Part shown: piece after piece, positions 28,648-39,366 of the stretch
Position numbering within the stretch: the stretch's first letter is position 1
Layout of the letters: each line of letters starts with the position of its first letter
From: Rickettsia bellii RML369-C
GTDB lineage: Bacteria > Pseudomonadota > Alphaproteobacteria > Rickettsiales > Rickettsiaceae
Direction: 5' to 3'
Assembly (NCBI RefSeq): GCF_000012385.1
Contig: NC_007940.1
Coordinates: 1,116,001 to 1,180,000 of the forward strand
DNA length: 64,000 nt
Notes under the pieces: generated by a model
Databases searched by the model: none
Told to the model about the DNA's origin: nothing
Seen by the model: the letters and a program-made list of their open reading frames with translations, nothing else
Program-made: the position numbers and the translations under genes

Positions 28648-29106
28648 TTATAATAATTTTCCGCCTGCTTTTTCAACTATTTCTTTAGCTTTAGAAGAAT
28701 AAGAATCTAATTTAAACGATAAAGGATAATTGAAATCATCACTGCAAATAGATAACAATTTTACTAACTTTTTATTACTTTTATTAATTAAACCAATTTC
28801 TATTAATTTTTCCTTAGTAATAACATCATTAGCATTTAAACGCTCTTCTGCTATTGCTGCTTCAATATTATAAATATTAATAACATTATATTTTTTAGAT
28901 GAGATACAATTAAAGCCCCTCTTAGGCAGCCTCTTAATCATTGGAGTTTGACCACCTTCAAAGCCTTTTATTGCAACACCTGCTCTAGATTTTTGACCTT
29001 TAACACCTCTTCCAGCAGTTTTTCCTTTTCCACTACCAATACCACGTGCTACTCTTTTCTTATTTTTTTTAGCACCTATATTATTATATAATTCATTTAA
29101 TTTCAT
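28648..29106 (-). CDS. rplO: 50S ribosomal protein L15
   Basis: This 152-residue L15 has the glycine/lysine-rich N-terminal extension [19 protein letters not shown] that threads into 23S rRNA, followed by [17 protein letters not shown]. The C-terminal domain is shorter in charged loops than in E. coli but complete. It is coupled to rpmD upstream (13 bp) and secY downstream. Confidence 0.97.
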   Translation of the reverse strand: MKLNELYNNIGAKKNKKRVARGIGSGKGKTAGRGVKGQKSRAGVAIKGFEGGQTPMIKRLPKRGFNCISSKKYNVINIYNIEAAIAEERLNANDVITKEKLIEIGLINKSNKKLVKLLSICSDDFNYPLSFKLDSYSSKAKEIVEKAGGKLL

Positions 29107-29119
29107 TGAAAAACTCTAA

Positions 29120-29317
29120 TTACACATTTTCTATTTTTAATAAATGCTCTACTTTTTTGAGCATACCTTGAACTGAATCAGTATTTTTAAGAACAACAGA
29201 TTTATTAATTTTATTTAAACCAAGCCCAATTAATGTTAATTTTTGATCATATTTACGACCTATACTGCTTTTAACTTGAGTAACTTTTACATCATTAATT
29301 AAATTTTTATTATTCAT
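29120..29317 (-). CDS. rpmD: 50S ribosomal protein L30
   Basis: This 65-residue L30 has the core pattern [13 protein letters not shown] and [19 protein letters not shown] with a C-terminal [13 protein letters not shown]. It sits between rpsE and rplO in the standard spc operon order. Confidence 0.94.
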   Translation of the reverse strand: MNNKNLINDVKVTQVKSSIGRKYDQKLTLIGLGLNKINKSVVLKNTDSVQGMLKKVEHLLKIENV

Positions 29318-29342
29318 AGCGTATACATCTTACCTTAAAATA

Positions 29343-29873
29343 TTATTCATTAACTTGGATATCAGAAGATTTTATAAAAATTTCATTCATTTTTTTATCT
29401 CTTCTTGCAGCAATAGATTTTGGGGACGAAAGTTTTTTTAATGCATCAAACGTTGCAGCTATCATTGTATAAACATTTGTTGAGCCTATCGACTTAGCAA
29501 CAATATCATGAACACCTAAAGAATCAAAAATTGCTCTCATAGACCCCCCTGCTATAACACCTGTACCTGCTTTAGCTCTTCTTAAGACCACCTTAGCTGC
29601 TCCACTTCTGCCTATAACATCGTGATGAATTGTTCTATTTTGATATAAAGATACTTTCATCATTTTCTTTTTAGCAGCTTGTTTTGCTTTTTCTCTTGCT
29701 TCATTTACTTCTTTCGCTTTACCGTGACCTGCTCCAACTCTTCCAGCTTTATCACCAACTACTACATAAGCAGAAAAAGCAAATCTTCTACCACCTTTTA
29801 CTACTTTTGTAACTCTATTTACATCAACTAAAACTTCACTTAAAGCTTCTTCGTTTTTTCTAACTTTAGACAT
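29343..29873 (-). CDS. rpsE: 30S ribosomal protein S5
   Basis: This 176-residue S5 contributes to decoding accuracy. The double-stranded-RNA-binding-like N-terminal part is [20 protein letters not shown], followed by [17 protein letters not shown], and the C-terminal part contains [19 protein letters not shown] and [12 protein letters not shown]. It lies 16 bp after rplR. Confidence 0.98.
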   Translation of the reverse strand: MSKVRKNEEALSEVLVDVNRVTKVVKGGRRFAFSAYVVVGDKAGRVGAGHGKAKEVNEAREKAKQAAKKKMMKVSLYQNRTIHHDVIGRSGAAKVVLRRAKAGTGVIAGGSMRAIFDSLGVHDIVAKSIGSTNVYTMIAATFDALKKLSSPKSIAARRDKKMNEIFIKSSDIQVNE

Positions 29874-29888
29874 ATTTTAAACCTTAAA

Positions 29889-30245
29889 CTAAAATCTTAT
29901 TTTTTTTCTAGCAGCATCAGCAAGAGCTTTTACAACACCATGATACTTATATCCACTTCTATCAAATACTACCTCTTCTACACCACAAGATACAGCTTTC
30001 TCAGCTATTAATTCACCTATTTTTGTAGCATTTTCAACATTACAATGAGATTTTTTTAATTTTTTAATCTTTTCGTCTAAAGTTGAAGCAGAAGCAATTG
30101 TTACTGATTTAGTATCATCAATAATCTGTGCATAAATATGTCTACCTGATTTAAATATTGACAATCTAGCTCTATTAGCTGTTTTAGCTATTTTATGTCT
30201 TATTCTACTTCTTCTCTTTTCAAATTTTAGCTTAGCACTACGCAT
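29889..30245 (-). CDS. rplR: 50S ribosomal protein L18
   Basis: This 118-residue 5S-rRNA-binding protein has the basic N-terminus [22 protein letters not shown] and the patterns [21 protein letters not shown] and [20 protein letters not shown] with the usual end REKIRF-like RKKIRF. It lies 15 bp after rplF. Confidence 0.98.
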   Translation of the reverse strand: MRSAKLKFEKRRSRIRHKIAKTANRARLSIFKSGRHIYAQIIDDTKSVTIASASTLDEKIKKLKKSHCNVENATKIGELIAEKAVSCGVEEVVFDRSGYKYHGVVKALADAARKKIRF

Positions 30246-30259
30246 ATTTAACTCTTAAA

Positions 30260-30793
30260 TTAATTTTTCTTACCTTCTTTGCACGGTATAAATTGATCTT
30301 CAAATTTAATTCCTTTTCCTTTATAAGGTTCAGGTGGTCTTTGTTTTATAATAATTGAAGCAAATTGACCTAATTTTTCTTTATCTGTACCCTCAAGAAT
30401 AATTATATTCTGCTTAGGTACTTCAACTTTAATGTGTGAAGGTATTTCAATTTTTGTGTTATGACTTTTAGCAAGCATTAGATTTAAATACTTACCTTTC
30501 ATCATTGCCCTGTACCCTACACCATTAATTTCAAGCTTTAACTTAAAGCCTTCTTTAACTCCGGTAACCATATTTGATATTATGCTTCTAGCTGTACCCC
30601 ACATAGCACGTGCACTTTTACTTGAAGATAATGGCTTTACTAAAAGCTTATTTTCTGCTAATGAAATTCCTATGCTACCTTTAAAGCTTTTTGATAACTC
30701 ACCTTTAGGTCCTGATATTTTTACTTCTAAATCATTTAACCCGACTTTTACACCTTCAGGTATAATAATCGGTAACTTTCCAACGCATGACAT
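30260..30793 (-). CDS. rplF: 50S ribosomal protein L6
   Basis: This 177-residue L6 lies near the factor-binding site of the 50S subunit. Signatures are [41 protein letters not shown] and the C-terminal [16 protein letters not shown] (usual form [11 protein letters not shown]). It lies 10 bp after rpsH. Confidence 0.98.
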
Positions 30794-30802
30794 TTTTTTA
30801 CC

Positions 30803-31201
30803 TTAAAATACTTTACAAATTACTTCACCGCCAACATTTTTAATATGAGCTTCTCTATCAGACATAACACCATAAGGAGTAGATAGAATATATATTCCCA
30901 TATTATTGTAGTATCCTTTTAAGTCCTTAATTGCAGAATACACCCTTTTTCCTGGCTTTGACACTCTATGAATCTCGCATATAGAAGCATCACCATTAGC
31001 AGAATATTTTAAGGTTACCTCAGTATAGCTAATGTTATCTTTTGGAGTACTTGTATAATTTTTTATATAACCTTCTTTTTGTAGCACTTCTAAAATTGAA
31101 GTTTTAATCTTAGAACTAGGAAAAGAAACATTTATTAGTTTGCTTTTATAAGCATTTCTAATTCTAGTTAACATATCTGCTACATTATCTGTCATTGACA
31201 T
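30803..31201 (-). CDS. rpsH: 30S ribosomal protein S8
   Basis: This 132-residue S8 has the start [20 protein letters not shown] and the C-terminal [14 protein letters not shown] and [12 protein letters not shown], which bind the central domain of 16S rRNA. In many bacteria S8 represses the spc operon; no repressor site was identified here. It lies 19 bp after rpsN. Confidence 0.98.
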   Translation of the reverse strand: MSMTDNVADMLTRIRNAYKSKLINVSFPSSKIKTSILEVLQKEGYIKNYTSTPKDNISYTEVTLKYSANGDASICEIHRVSKPGKRVYSAIKDLKGYYNNMGIYILSTPYGVMSDREAHIKNVGGEVICKVF

Positions 31202-31220
31202 ATTTATTCACCTATTATTT

Positions 31221-31526
31221 TTACCAACTTGACTTAATTATCCCTGGAACTAAACCTCTGCCACTTAATTCTCTGAGTTTATTTCTTGATATGCCAAATT
31301 TTCTTATAACCCCTCTTGGTCTACCTGTAAGCTCACATCTATTTCTAATTCTAGTGGCTGATGAATTTCTAGATAATTGTGCTAATGACATTACCAAAGA
31401 AAAACGCTCTTCTAATGAAATATTTTTATCGTAAATTTTATTTTTTAATTTCTCACGCTTATTATGTAAACTTTGTGATAATTTTTTTCTTTTTTCATTC
31501 TTTTTTATAGAACTTACTTTTGCCAT
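31221..31526 (-). CDS. rpsN: 30S ribosomal protein S14 (long, zinc-free form)
   Basis: This 101-residue S14 is the longer proteobacterial type without CxxC zinc motifs. It has [36 protein letters not shown] and the end [17 protein letters not shown]. It lies between rplE and rpsH in the usual order. Confidence 0.98.
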   Translation of the reverse strand: MAKVSSIKKNEKRKKLSQSLHNKREKLKNKIYDKNISLEERFSLVMSLAQLSRNSSATRIRNRCELTGRPRGVIRKFGISRNKLRELSGRGLVPGIIKSSW

Positions 31527-31540
31527 TATATACCTTAAAC

Positions 31541-32080
31541 TTAATTATAAAAAGGTAAATTAAATCCTGATAACAAGGATTTACCTTCTTTATCTGTTTT
31601 AGCAGATGTAACGATTGTAATATCCATTCCTCTTATAGAGTCAATTTTATCATAATTAATCTCAGGAAAAACTATCTGTTCTTTTAGTCCAAAAGTAAAA
31701 TTACCTTTACCATCAAAACTTTTGTAAGAAAAACCACGAAACTCTTTAACACGAGGTAACGCAACAATTACTAACCTTTCTAAGAAATCATACATTCTAT
31801 CTTTACGTAAAGTAACTTTGCAACCTATTTTCATACCATCACGTAACTTAAATGTTGCAATAGATTTTCTTGCTGAAGTTACAAAAGGTTTTTGACCAGA
31901 GATTAAAGTTAAATCATTTACTGCTTTATCAATCACTTTTGAATCAGCTATTGCTTCCCCTACACCCATATTTATGACAATTTTTTCAATAGCTGGAATT
32001 TCATGTTTATTTTTATAAGAAAATTCTTTTTGCAAATTGCTAATAATTTCCTTTTGATATAATTCTTTAAATCTTAACAT
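31541..32080 (-). CDS. rplE: 50S ribosomal protein L5
   Basis: This 179-residue L5 binds 5S rRNA and contacts P-site tRNA. Signatures are [61 protein letters not shown] and [20 protein letters not shown]. It shares one base with the rplX stop. Confidence 0.98.
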   Translation of the reverse strand: MLRFKELYQKEIISNLQKEFSYKNKHEIPAIEKIVINMGVGEAIADSKVIDKAVNDLTLISGQKPFVTSARKSIATFKLRDGMKIGCKVTLRKDRMYDFLERLVIVALPRVKEFRGFSYKSFDGKGNFTFGLKEQIVFPEINYDKIDSIRGMDITIVTSAKTDKEGKSLLSGFNLPFYN

Positions 32081-32409
32081 TATTTGCCTTCCTTACCAAT
32101 AATTTCTCCGGATTTTTTTGCTATTCTAACTTTAGAACCATCTTCTAAAAATTTAAAAGCTACCTTAGTAGGATTACCAGTTTTAGGATCAACATGTGCA
32201 ACATTTGAAATATCTATAGGTAATTCTTTAGTTATTATGCCGCCTTCGCTTACTTTGGTAGGTTTAGTATGTTTTTTAACTAAATTTATTCCTGAAACAA
32301 CTATTTTATTTTGCTCAGGAAAAACCTTTAATATTTTTCCTTTTTTCCCTTTGTATTTTCCAGTAATAACAATAACTTCATCACCTTTTTTTACTTTTAA
32401 TTTTATCAT
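32080..32409 (-). CDS. rplX: 50S ribosomal protein L24
   Basis: This 109-residue L24, an assembly initiator, has the KOW motif [20 protein letters not shown] and [13 protein letters not shown]. It abuts rplN upstream and overlaps rplE by one base. Confidence 0.98.
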   Translation of the reverse strand: MIKLKVKKGDEVIVITGKYKGKKGKILKVFPEQNKIVVSGINLVKKHTKPTKVSEGGIITKELPIDISNVAHVDPKTGNPTKVAFKFLEDGSKVRIAKKSGEIIGKEGK

Positions 32410-32778
32410 TTATAACACTTCCTCTGCGAGCGACATAATTCTAACATATTTTTTTGCTCTAAGTTCTCTTGTCACAGGACCAAAAACCCTAGTACCTATA
32501 GGCTCATCTTGTTTGTTTAAAAGCACTAATGCGTTCTTATCAAACTTTATTGTACTACCATCAGCTCTTACAACCCCTGTTTTTGTACGGACAATAACGC
32601 CTTTATAAACGTCACCTTTTTTAACTTTACCACCAGGTATAGCTTCCTTAATAGATACAACTATAACATCTCCTAGCTTTGCTACCATATGATGGGAGCC
32701 ACCTAGAACTTTAATACACATAACTTTTTTGGCACCGGAATTATCTGCCACTTCCAAAATGCTTTGCATTTGAATCAT
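32410..32778 (-). CDS. rplN: 50S ribosomal protein L14
   Basis: This 122-residue L14 forms part of intersubunit bridges. Signatures are [40 protein letters not shown] and [14 protein letters not shown] 71-bp gap to rpsQ is the largest within this part of the operon. Confidence 0.98.
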   Translation of the reverse strand: MIQMQSILEVADNSGAKKVMCIKVLGGSHHMVAKLGDVIVVSIKEAIPGGKVKKGDVYKGVIVRTKTGVVRADGSTIKFDKNALVLLNKQDEPIGTRVFGPVTRELRAKKYVRIMSLAEEVL

Positions 32779-32849
32779 ATATCACTTCCAATTTTATTCA
32801 CGAAAGACAAAATAAACAATTTTCCCAATAAAGTCAAAGGATAAAACCT

Positions 32850-33083
32850 TTACTCTTCATTTATTACTACCCATGTTTTAGTTTTTGAAATAGGGCGACT
32901 TTCAATTATATTAACTTTATCGCCTTCTTGAAACTTATTATTTGGATCATGAGCTGCGTATTTTTTAGATACTTTTATAAATTTTTTATAAATAGGATGT
33001 TTAAATCTTCTTTCTACTTTTACTGTAACTGTTTTATCAGTTTTTGAACTTATAACTACCCCTTGTAGGACTCTTTTAGGCAT
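32850..33083 (-). CDS. rpsQ: 30S ribosomal protein S17
   Basis: This 77-residue S17 is recognised from [59 protein letters not shown] and PISKTKTW. It lies 5 bp after rpmC. Confidence 0.97.
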   Translation of the reverse strand: MPKRVLQGVVISSKTDKTVTVKVERRFKHPIYKKFIKVSKKYAAHDPNNKFQEGDKVNIIESRPISKTKTWVVINEE

Positions 33084-33088
33084 TTTAA

Positions 33089-33301
33089 TTACTCTCCACT
33101 ACTAGATCTTTTTGTTAATTCAGTTTTAATACGTGCTATAGACTTTTTAACTAATGAAAACCTACTAGTATTTTTTAATTCGCCCAGAGTTTGCTGAAAT
33201 CTTAAATTAAATAGTTCTTTTTTTAAAAGATTAAGATGCTTAAAAAGCTCTTCAACTGTTTTACTTGTCAATTCACTCTTTAATGATTTTAAATCATTCA
33301 T
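33089..33301 (-). CDS. rpmC: 50S ribosomal protein L29
   Basis: This 70-residue, two-helix L29 sits at the exit tunnel and forms part of the trigger factor/SRP docking site. Conserved residues are [20 protein letters not shown] and [14 protein letters not shown]. Its start overlaps the rplP stop by 8 bp. Confidence 0.97.
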   Translation of the reverse strand: MNDLKSLKSELTSKTVEELFKHLNLLKKELFNLRFQQTLGELKNTSRFSLVKKSIARIKTELTKRSSSGE

Positions 33302-33704
33302 AATGCCTCACTATCCTTGTTCTAACAGGTAATTTTGCACTTGCAAGCTCTAAAGCTTTAACTGCAACATCTTCCTCAACCCCTTCAATTTCAAACATAA
33401 TTCTTCCAGGTGATACCCTTACTGCAAAAAATTCAGGATTTCCTTTACCTTTACCCATTCTTACTTCAGCAGGCTTCTTAGAAACCGGAAGATCAGGAAA
33501 GATTCGTATCCATAATCTTCCTTGACGTTTCATACATCTAGTAGCCGCTTTTCTTCCTGCTTCTATTTGTCTAGCAGTAACACGCCAACCATCTATAGAT
33601 TTTAAACCAAATGATCCAAAGGCAAGTGTTGTACCTGCTTTTGATTTTGAAACAACTCTACCTTTATGAGCTTTTCTAAATTTTTGTTTTTTTGGAGCTA
33701 ACAT
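33294..33704 (-). CDS. rplP: 50S ribosomal protein L16
   Basis: This 136-residue L16 lies near the peptidyl transferase centre and A-site tRNA. Signatures are [61 protein letters not shown] and [18 protein letters not shown]. It overlaps rpmC and lies 15 bp after rpsC. Confidence 0.98.
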   Translation of the reverse strand: MLAPKKQKFRKAHKGRVVSKSKAGTTLAFGSFGLKSIDGWRVTARQIEAGRKAATRCMKRQGRLWIRIFPDLPVSKKPAEVRMGKGKGNPEFFAVRVSPGRIMFEIEGVEEDVAVKALELASAKLPVRTRIVRHYE

Positions 33705-33719
33705 TTTAATACTTAAAAA

Positions 33720-34373
33720 TTAATTATATCTTTTATTTTCGGTATACTCGCCTTTGTAAATCCAAACTTTAACTCCTATAACCCCATAAGTAGTTATAGC
33801 TTCTGCAGTCGAATAATCAATATCTGCTCTTAAAGTATGCAATGGCATTCTCCCTTCTATATACCATTCTGTTCTAGCAATCTCAGCTCCACCAAGACGT
33901 CCTGAGCAACTAACTCTTATACCTTGTCCACCTTGTTTAAATGAAGCTTGAATTGCTGTCTTCATTGCTTTTCTAAAGGATACTCTTTTTTCAAGCTGCG
34001 ATGCTATTGTCTGAGCTACTATAGCTGCATCTATATTAAACTTTCTAACTTCATGAATATTTATATAAACTTCACTTAAAGAAGTCATTTTTTCAATGGC
34101 TTTTTTTAGCTTATCAATTTCACTACCGTTTTTACCGATAATTATATTCGGTTTTTTTGCATTAATATTGATAATAATACTTTTGTTAGAAGGACGTTCA
34201 ATTAAAATTCTGCTAACTTGAGCTTGAGTAAAACTTTTATTAACTAATTCTCTAATCTTTAAATCTTGTATAAAAAGAGTTTTATACTGCTTTTCTGCAT
34301 AAAATACAGAATCCCAACCTTTAATTAAAGTCGGTCCAACCCTAAAACCATGTGCACAAACTTTCTGCCCCAT
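33720..34373 (-). CDS. rpsC: 30S ribosomal protein S3
   Basis: This 217-residue S3 lines the mRNA entry site and contributes to helicase activity. It shows the start [20 protein letters not shown], the KH domain [20 protein letters not shown], and the C-terminal [20 protein letters not shown] with [17 protein letters not shown]. It begins 1 bp after rplV. Confidence 0.98.
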   Translation of the reverse strand: MGQKVCAHGFRVGPTLIKGWDSVFYAEKQYKTLFIQDLKIRELVNKSFTQAQVSRILIERPSNKSIIININAKKPNIIIGKNGSEIDKLKKAIEKMTSLSEVYINIHEVRKFNIDAAIVAQTIASQLEKRVSFRKAMKTAIQASFKQGGQGIRVSCSGRLGGAEIARTEWYIEGRMPLHTLRADIDYSTAEAITTYGVIGVKVWIYKGEYTENKRYN

Positions 34374-34374
34374 C

Positions 34375-34734
34375 TTAATTATCCTCTTTTTCTGTAACAG
34401 TTATATAAAGATTACTAAAAAACTTATTTATTCTAGTAGCTCTTCCTTTTGCTCTTGGCATAACTCTTTTCATTACTAAAGCCTTGCCTACTGTTGCGTT
34501 AGTTATAACTAATCTATCTATATCTAAACCTAGATTATTTTCAGCATTTGCTACAGCAGATTGCAGACAAGCTTTTACAACTTTTGAAATTCTTTTTGGC
34601 GAAAAAGTTAATTGCACTAATGCTTCAGAAACTTTCATGTTTCTAATAAAAGCTGCAACTAAGTTTAATTTCCTTGGACTAACTCTAATTGATTTAGCTT
34701 TTGCCGTGGCAAAATTTTTATTTTCCTGTACCAT
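34375..34734 (-). CDS. rplV: 50S ribosomal protein L22
   Basis: This 119-residue L22 extends a hairpin into the exit tunnel. Conserved parts are [38 protein letters not shown] and the tunnel hairpin [17 protein letters not shown]. It lies 6 bp after rpsS. Confidence 0.98.
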   Translation of the reverse strand: MVQENKNFATAKAKSIRVSPRKLNLVAAFIRNMKVSEALVQLTFSPKRISKVVKACLQSAVANAENNLGLDIDRLVITNATVGKALVMKRVMPRAKGRATRINKFFSNLYITVTEKEDN

Positions 34735-34740
34735 ATGATT

Positions 34741-35019
34741 TTATTTTCTTTTAACTTTTTTATCTGCTCCATGCCCATGAAATGTTCTAGTAGGAGAGAA
34801 TTCCCCTAGTTTTCTACCAACCATTTCTTCATTTACAGAAACTGGAATAAATTTATTTCCATTGTGAACAGAAAACGTAAAACCAACAAAAATAGGCAAA
34901 ATGGTTGATCTTCTAGACCAAGTTTTAATCATTTCTGACTTACCAGATTCCATTAATTTTTGAACTTTTTTTATTAAATAACCATCTACGAAAGGCCCTT
35001 TCCACACCGAACGTGCCAT
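34741..35019 (-). CDS. rpsS: 30S ribosomal protein S19
   Basis: This 92-residue S19 binds 16S rRNA with S13. Conserved parts are [39 protein letters not shown] and [20 protein letters not shown]. It follows rplB by 26 bp. Confidence 0.98.
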
Positions 35020-35045
35020 AATTAATACCTAATTAATTTAAAAAT

Positions 35046-35867
35046 TTATTTTCTTTTCTTTATAATAAACTTAGAAGTACGCTTATTTTTACGCGTCTTT
35101 TTACCTTTCGTCGGGAATCCCCAAGGAGTAACTGGATGACGCCCACCAGAGGTTTTACCCTCACCACCACCATGCGGGTGATCTACAGGGTTCATTGCCA
35201 CACCTCTTACATGAGGTCTCCAACCAAGCCATCTATTTCTACCAGCTTTACCTAAGTTAATATTTTTTTGATCAGGATTAGATACTGTACCTATCGTAGC
35301 CATACAATCTAAAGGTACTAATCTAAATTCACCAGACTTTAATTTAATTTGTGCATATCCTGAATCTTTACCTACTAAATCTACCGACGTACCGGCTGAT
35401 CTTGCAATTTGACCACCTTTACCAACTTTCATTTCAACATTATGTAAAGTAGTACCTATAGGGATATATCTTAAAGGTAAACAGTTGCCAATTTTTATAT
35501 CTGCATCTTTGCTTGATATTATCTTATCTCCTACCACTAATTTTTGTGGAGCTAAAATATAAGCATGCTCACCATCTTCATATTTAATTAAAGCGATAAA
35601 AGCAGTTCTATTAGGGTCATATTCTATTCTTTCAACTATAGCAGAAATATCTAATTTATTTCTCTTAAAGTCAATAACACGATATAGTCTTTTATGACCT
35701 CCACCTCTTTGCCAAGAAGTGATTCTACCCTGATTATTTCTTCCACCTGTTTTAGATATCCCTTTAGTTAGAGCCTTAAAAGGTCTACCTTTCCATAAAC
35801 TAGTTCTATCAACTTGAACTAACTCTCTCAAAGAAGGGGTAATTGGATTAAAACTTTTTAAAGCCAT
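35046..35867 (-). CDS. rplB: 50S ribosomal protein L2
   Basis: This 273-residue L2 is needed for subunit association and peptidyl transfer. Signatures are [35 protein letters not shown], and the C-terminal [20 protein letters not shown] with the conserved histidine. It abuts rplW. Confidence 0.99.
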   Translation of the reverse strand: MALKSFNPITPSLRELVQVDRTSLWKGRPFKALTKGISKTGGRNNQGRITSWQRGGGHKRLYRVIDFKRNKLDISAIVERIEYDPNRTAFIALIKYEDGEHAYILAPQKLVVGDKIISSKDADIKIGNCLPLRYIPIGTTLHNVEMKVGKGGQIARSAGTSVDLVGKDSGYAQIKLKSGEFRLVPLDCMATIGTVSNPDQKNINLGKAGRNRWLGWRPHVRGVAMNPVDHPHGGGEGKTSGGRHPVTPWGFPTKGKKTRKNKRTSKFIIKKRK

Positions 35868-36164
35868 TTATTTAATTCCTCCGGCAAAATCAATATTATG
35901 ATCTTTTTCTAATGTTACCACAGCTTTTTTTCTATCAACTTGACGTCCGATAACTCCCTTAAACCTCTTTTTCTTACCTTTGACATTTAAGATATTTACT
36001 TTTTTTACTTTTACTTTAAATATTTCTTCTATGGCTTTTTTAACGGCAAGCTTCTCAGCAAGTTTATCTACATAAAAAGTGTATTTATTTTGTTCTGAAA
36101 GAAGCGTAGTTTTTTCTGTAATAACAGGTCTTCTAATTAAATCGTAATATTTATAAGAACTCAT
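35868..36164 (-). CDS. rplW: 50S ribosomal protein L23
   Basis: This 98-residue L23 sits at the exit tunnel, binding trigger factor and SRP. Conserved parts are DLIRRPVITEKTTLLSEQNK, AEKLAVKKAIEEIFKVKVKKV and VNILNVKGKKKRFKGVIGR. It overlaps rplD by 4 bp. Confidence 0.97.
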   Translation of the reverse strand: MSSYKYYDLIRRPVITEKTTLLSEQNKYTFYVDKLAEKLAVKKAIEEIFKVKVKKVNILNVKGKKKRFKGVIGRQVDRKKAVVTLEKDHNIDFAGGIK

Positions 36165-36784
36165 TTTAACCTCTCTTCTAAAACATTCACTGCTTCTTGT
36201 GATAACAATACATATTCGTGTCTTATTATGTCATAGACATTTGCACCTATTTGCGGGACAACTACTGTATTATAAATATTTTGTGCTGCTAAAGAAAAAT
36301 TAACATCCACTTCATTGCCATCTATTACAAAGAAGCTTTTACCTTGAAACTTATTTAATATATTAACAAGATTAGAGGTTTTAGGCGTTTCTAATTTTAA
36401 AGAATCTATGACTAGTAATTTTCCTTCAGAAAATTTTTCGGATAAAGCATGGATTAAACCAAGTTTTCGTACTTTTTTAGGTAATTTAGTTGCATGGCTA
36501 CGTACTACAGGACCATGAATTACACCACCACCACGCATCTGTACAGATCTTAAAGAACCTTGTCTTGCATTCCCTGTACCTTTTTGCTTAAAAGGTTTTT
36601 TGGTAGTACCTGAGACTTCTGATACAGTTTTAGTTTTATGTGTACCAGCCATTGCTTTAGCTCGCTGCCAATCAACAACTTGCTTTATTATATCATCCCT
36701 AATAAACTCTACAGCAAATATATCTTCGTTTAAACTAATCTCACCGATTTCTTCATTAGCAAGATTTAATATTTTAGTTTTCAT
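36161..36784 (-). CDS. rplD: 50S ribosomal protein L4
   Basis: This 207-residue L4 has the tunnel loop TKPFKQKGTGNARQGSLRS with RGGGVIHGP, and a C-terminal domain that in enterobacteria also represses the S10 operon. It lies 54 bp after rplC and overlaps rplW by 4 bp. No S10-leader-like structure was noted. Confidence 0.98.
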   Translation of the reverse strand: MKTKILNLANEEIGEISLNEDIFAVEFIRDDIIKQVVDWQRAKAMAGTHKTKTVSEVSGTTKKPFKQKGTGNARQGSLRSVQMRGGGVIHGPVVRSHATKLPKKVRKLGLIHALSEKFSEGKLLVIDSLKLETPKTSNLVNILNKFQGKSFFVIDGNEVDVNFSLAAQNIYNTVVVPQIGANVYDIIRHEYVLLSQEAVNVLEERLK

Positions 36785-36838
36785 TTCTATTCAACCTATA
36801 CAGTCTTATATAAAATCTTTTATATAAATAATTATTTT

Positions 36839-37486
36839 TTATGCAGTTATTGAAATCTTTTTTATTGCATCTTTTATTGAAATATATGAACCTTTATGTC
36901 CCGGTATACTTCCCTGAATCATAATAAGCCCTTGCTCTTTATCGATTGCAAATATTTTTAAATTTTGGATAGTAACTTGACTACACCCCATATGTCCAGC
37001 CATTTTTTTACCTTTAAAGACTTTTCCTGGATCTTGTCTTTGACCAGTAGAACCATGTGAACGATGTGATATTGAAACACCGTGAGAAGCTTCAAGTCCT
37101 CTAAAATTATGTCTCTTCATACTACCAGCAAATCCTTTACCTATAGTAGTAGCTGTTACATCTATAAATTGTCCTGCTGTAAAATGATCTACTTCTAAAC
37201 TTGCTGCTATATCAATAAAGTTATCTTCAGAGATTCTAAATTCTTTTAATTTAGTTTTAGGAGACACTTTAGCATTAGCAAAAACTTGTTTCATAGGCTT
37301 AGTTACTCTAGATATTTTTTTATCTTTTATCCCTATAACTAAAGCATTATAACCATGTTTTTCAGCAATTTTATGTCCTACTACTTGGCAATCATCAACT
37401 TTCACTAGTGTTAATGGAACTCTCTTCCCATTATTATTAAAAACACTAGTCATCCCAACTTTTTGAGCAATTATTCCGGTTCTCAT
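36839..37486 (-). CDS. rplC: 50S ribosomal protein L3
   Basis: This 215-residue L3 is an early assembly protein near the peptidyl transferase centre. Conserved parts are [40 protein letters not shown] and [20 protein letters not shown]. It overlaps the rpsJ stop by one base. Confidence 0.98.
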   Translation of the reverse strand: MRTGIIAQKVGMTSVFNNNGKRVPLTLVKVDDCQVVGHKIAEKHGYNALVIGIKDKKISRVTKPMKQVFANAKVSPKTKLKEFRISEDNFIDIAASLEVDHFTAGQFIDVTATTIGKGFAGSMKRHNFRGLEASHGVSISHRSHGSTGQRQDPGKVFKGKKMAGHMGCSQVTIQNLKIFAIDKEQGLIMIQGSIPGHKGSYISIKDAIKKISITA

Positions 37487-37803
37487 TACTCCCCACTCTC
37501 TAATTCAATCACTACATCAACACCTGCTGCTAAATCAACTTTACTTAAAGCGTCAACAACTACTGGATTTGGATCATCTATAACCAATAATCTTTTTTGT
37601 GTTCTAATTTCGTATTGCTCCCTTGATTTTATATGGACATGGGGAGATCTATTTACGGTAAATCTTTGAATTTTTCTAGGTAAAGGAATAGGACCACTAA
37701 TATTAGCAAATGTCCTTTTAACAGCACTAACTATCTCTTTAGTAGCCTGATCAAGACTACGATGATCAAATGACTTTAAACGAATTTTAATTTTATTTTT
37801 CAT
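37486..37803 (-). CDS. rpsJ: 30S ribosomal protein S10
   Basis: This 105-residue S10 is also known as the transcription antitermination factor NusE. Conserved parts are [38 protein letters not shown] and [16 protein letters not shown]. It follows tuf after a 93-bp gap containing two hairpins. The tuf-rpsJ order, without fus, is characteristic of Rickettsia. Confidence 0.98.
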   Translation of the reverse strand: MKNKIKIRLKSFDHRSLDQATKEIVSAVKRTFANISGPIPLPRKIQRFTVNRSPHVHIKSREQYEIRTQKRLLVIDDPNPVVVDALSKVDLAAGVDVVIELESGE

Positions 37804-37828
37804 TTAACAAACCTTAATTATAAACAGC

Positions 37829-37847
37829 AAGATGTTTTTTACATCTT
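37829..37847 (-). terminator. Small hairpin upstream of rpsJ
   Basis: AAGATGT (37829-37835) pairs with ACATCTT (37841-37847) across a loop of 5 bases. It lies between the larger hairpin at 37855-37886 and the rpsJ start, and could fold with it as an attenuator or a processing signal. Confidence 0.35.
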
Positions 37848-37854
37848 AAAACAT

Positions 37855-37886
37855 AAATACCTATTATTAAAAAATAATAGGTATTT
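37855..37886 (-). terminator. Strong hairpin between tuf and rpsJ (terminator/attenuator)
   Basis: AAATACCTATTATT (37855-37868) pairs perfectly with AATAATAGGTATTT (37873-37886). It begins 10 bp beyond the tuf stop, in the direction of transcription. On the minus strand it is followed by ATGTTTTAAG, so the U-tract is weak. Partial termination would let tuf be made in excess over the ribosomal proteins downstream (inference). Confidence 0.6.
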
Positions 37887-37896
37887 ATAAAGTGGA

Positions 37897-39084
37897 CTAA
37901 TTAATTACTTTAGAAACTACACCAGCACCTACTGTTCTACCACCCTCACGAATTGAGAACTTTAAGCCTTGCTGCATAGCAATAGGAGAAATTAGCTTAA
38001 CTTTGAAAGTAGCATTATCACCAGGCATAACCATCTGTTTATCAGCCGGTAATTCTATTGTACCTGTAACGTCTGTTGTTCTAAAATAGAATTGTGGACG
38101 ATAGTTATTGGTAAATGGAGTATGACGACCACCTTCATCTTTGCTAAGCACGTATACTTCAGCTTCAAATTCATCGTGAGGTGTTATACTACCAGGCTTA
38201 GCAAGAACTTGTCCTCTTTGTACAGCTTCTCTATCTATACCGCGTAATAATATACCAACGTTATCCCCAGCCTCACCACTATCAAGAAGCTTTCTAAACA
38301 TTTCAACACCGGTACATGTAGAAGTTTGAGTTGCTTTTATTCCAACTATTTCAACAGCTTCACCCACTTTAACTTTACCAGCTTCAATTCTGCCTGTTAC
38401 AACTGTTCCTCTTCCTGAAATAGAGAACACATCTTCGATAGGCATTAAGAAAGGCTTTTCAGTTTCTCTAATAGGTTGTGGTATATAACTATCTACTGCA
38501 TCCATTAATTCATGGATAGCTTTTTCACCTTCAGGCTTTCCTTCTAAAGCTTGAAGAGCAGAACCTCTAATTATTGGTATCTCATCACCAGGGAAATCAT
38601 ATTTTGATAGTAATTCTCTTACTTCCATTTCCACTAATTCTAGTAGATCAGGATCATCAACCATATCAACTTTGTTTAAGAACACCACCATTTTAGGCAC
38701 GCCAACTTGCTTTGCTAATAATATATGTTCTCTAGTTTGTGGCATTGGACCATCAGCAGCAGAAACAACTAATATTGCACCGTCCATTTGAGCAGCACCT
38801 GTGATCATGTTCTTTACATAGTCAGCATGTCCTGGACAGTCTACGTGTGCATAGTGCCTACTCTTAGTCTCATATTCTACGTGAGCAGTTGATATTGTTA
38901 TACCTCTTTCCTTTTCCTCAGGAGCGGCATCAATTTCATCATATTTTTTAACTTTGATATCTTTATTATCTTTTCCAAGCACCATTGTTATTGCTGCTGT
39001 CAAAGAAGTTTTCCCATGATCCACGTGACCGATAGTACCGATGTTAACATGCGGTTTGGTTCTTTCAAACTTTGCTTTTGCCAT
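37897..39084 (-). CDS. tuf: Translation elongation factor Tu
   Basis: EF-Tu carries aminoacyl-tRNA to the ribosome in its GTP form. The 395-residue protein has the G1 loop GHVDHGKT, the switch region [32 protein letters not shown] (G3), NKVDMVDD (G4) and the C-terminal [14 protein letters not shown]. It lies downstream of tRNA-Tyr and tRNA-Gly and upstream of rpsJ, separated from fus. That arrangement is a known Rickettsia peculiarity attributed to recombination between two ancestral tuf copies. Confidence 0.99.
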
Positions 39085-39173
39085 ATTTTTACTCTCTTAC
39101 AATTTTTTAAGTTTAATACAAGTTAATTTAAAGTGCGTTTTTTGCTAAATTTATTTGTCACCACTATATTTAA

Positions 39174-39247
39174 TGGAGCGGGTGATGGGAATCGAACCCA
39201 CACAGCCAGCTTGGAAGGCTGGAACTCTACCATTGAGCTACACCCGC
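39174..39247 (-). tRNA. tRNA-Gly (anticodon TCC), CCA encoded
   Basis: The minus strand reads GCGGGTG acceptor, D arm CTCAATGGTAGAG, anticodon stem CCAGC / GCTGG around loop CTTCCAA giving anticodon TCC, T arm with GGTTCGATTCC, discriminator T and encoded CCA (39174-39176). It lies 90 bp upstream of tuf, an order (tRNA-Tyr, tRNA-Gly, tuf) common in bacteria. Confidence 0.96.
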
Positions 39248-39366
39248 AACTAACACCAATTTTATTCAGACTTACAATTATACACGATTATATTTTATTT
39301 TTAAATATAATTTATAATATAAAATGATAAGTTTAAAAAATGATATGCTTCCCTGAACCATTCAAG

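Noticed and set aside
24484..36827. Plus-strand reading frames of 70-175 codons within the ribosomal block
   Set aside because: They are antisense shadows of ribosomal protein genes in AT-rich DNA with no start signals.
39133..39327. Plus-strand reading frame of 64 codons across tRNA-Gly
   Set aside because: Its product (GDGNRTHTASLEGW...) is the well-known false translation of the antisense strand of tRNA-Gly; the tRNA explains the sequence.
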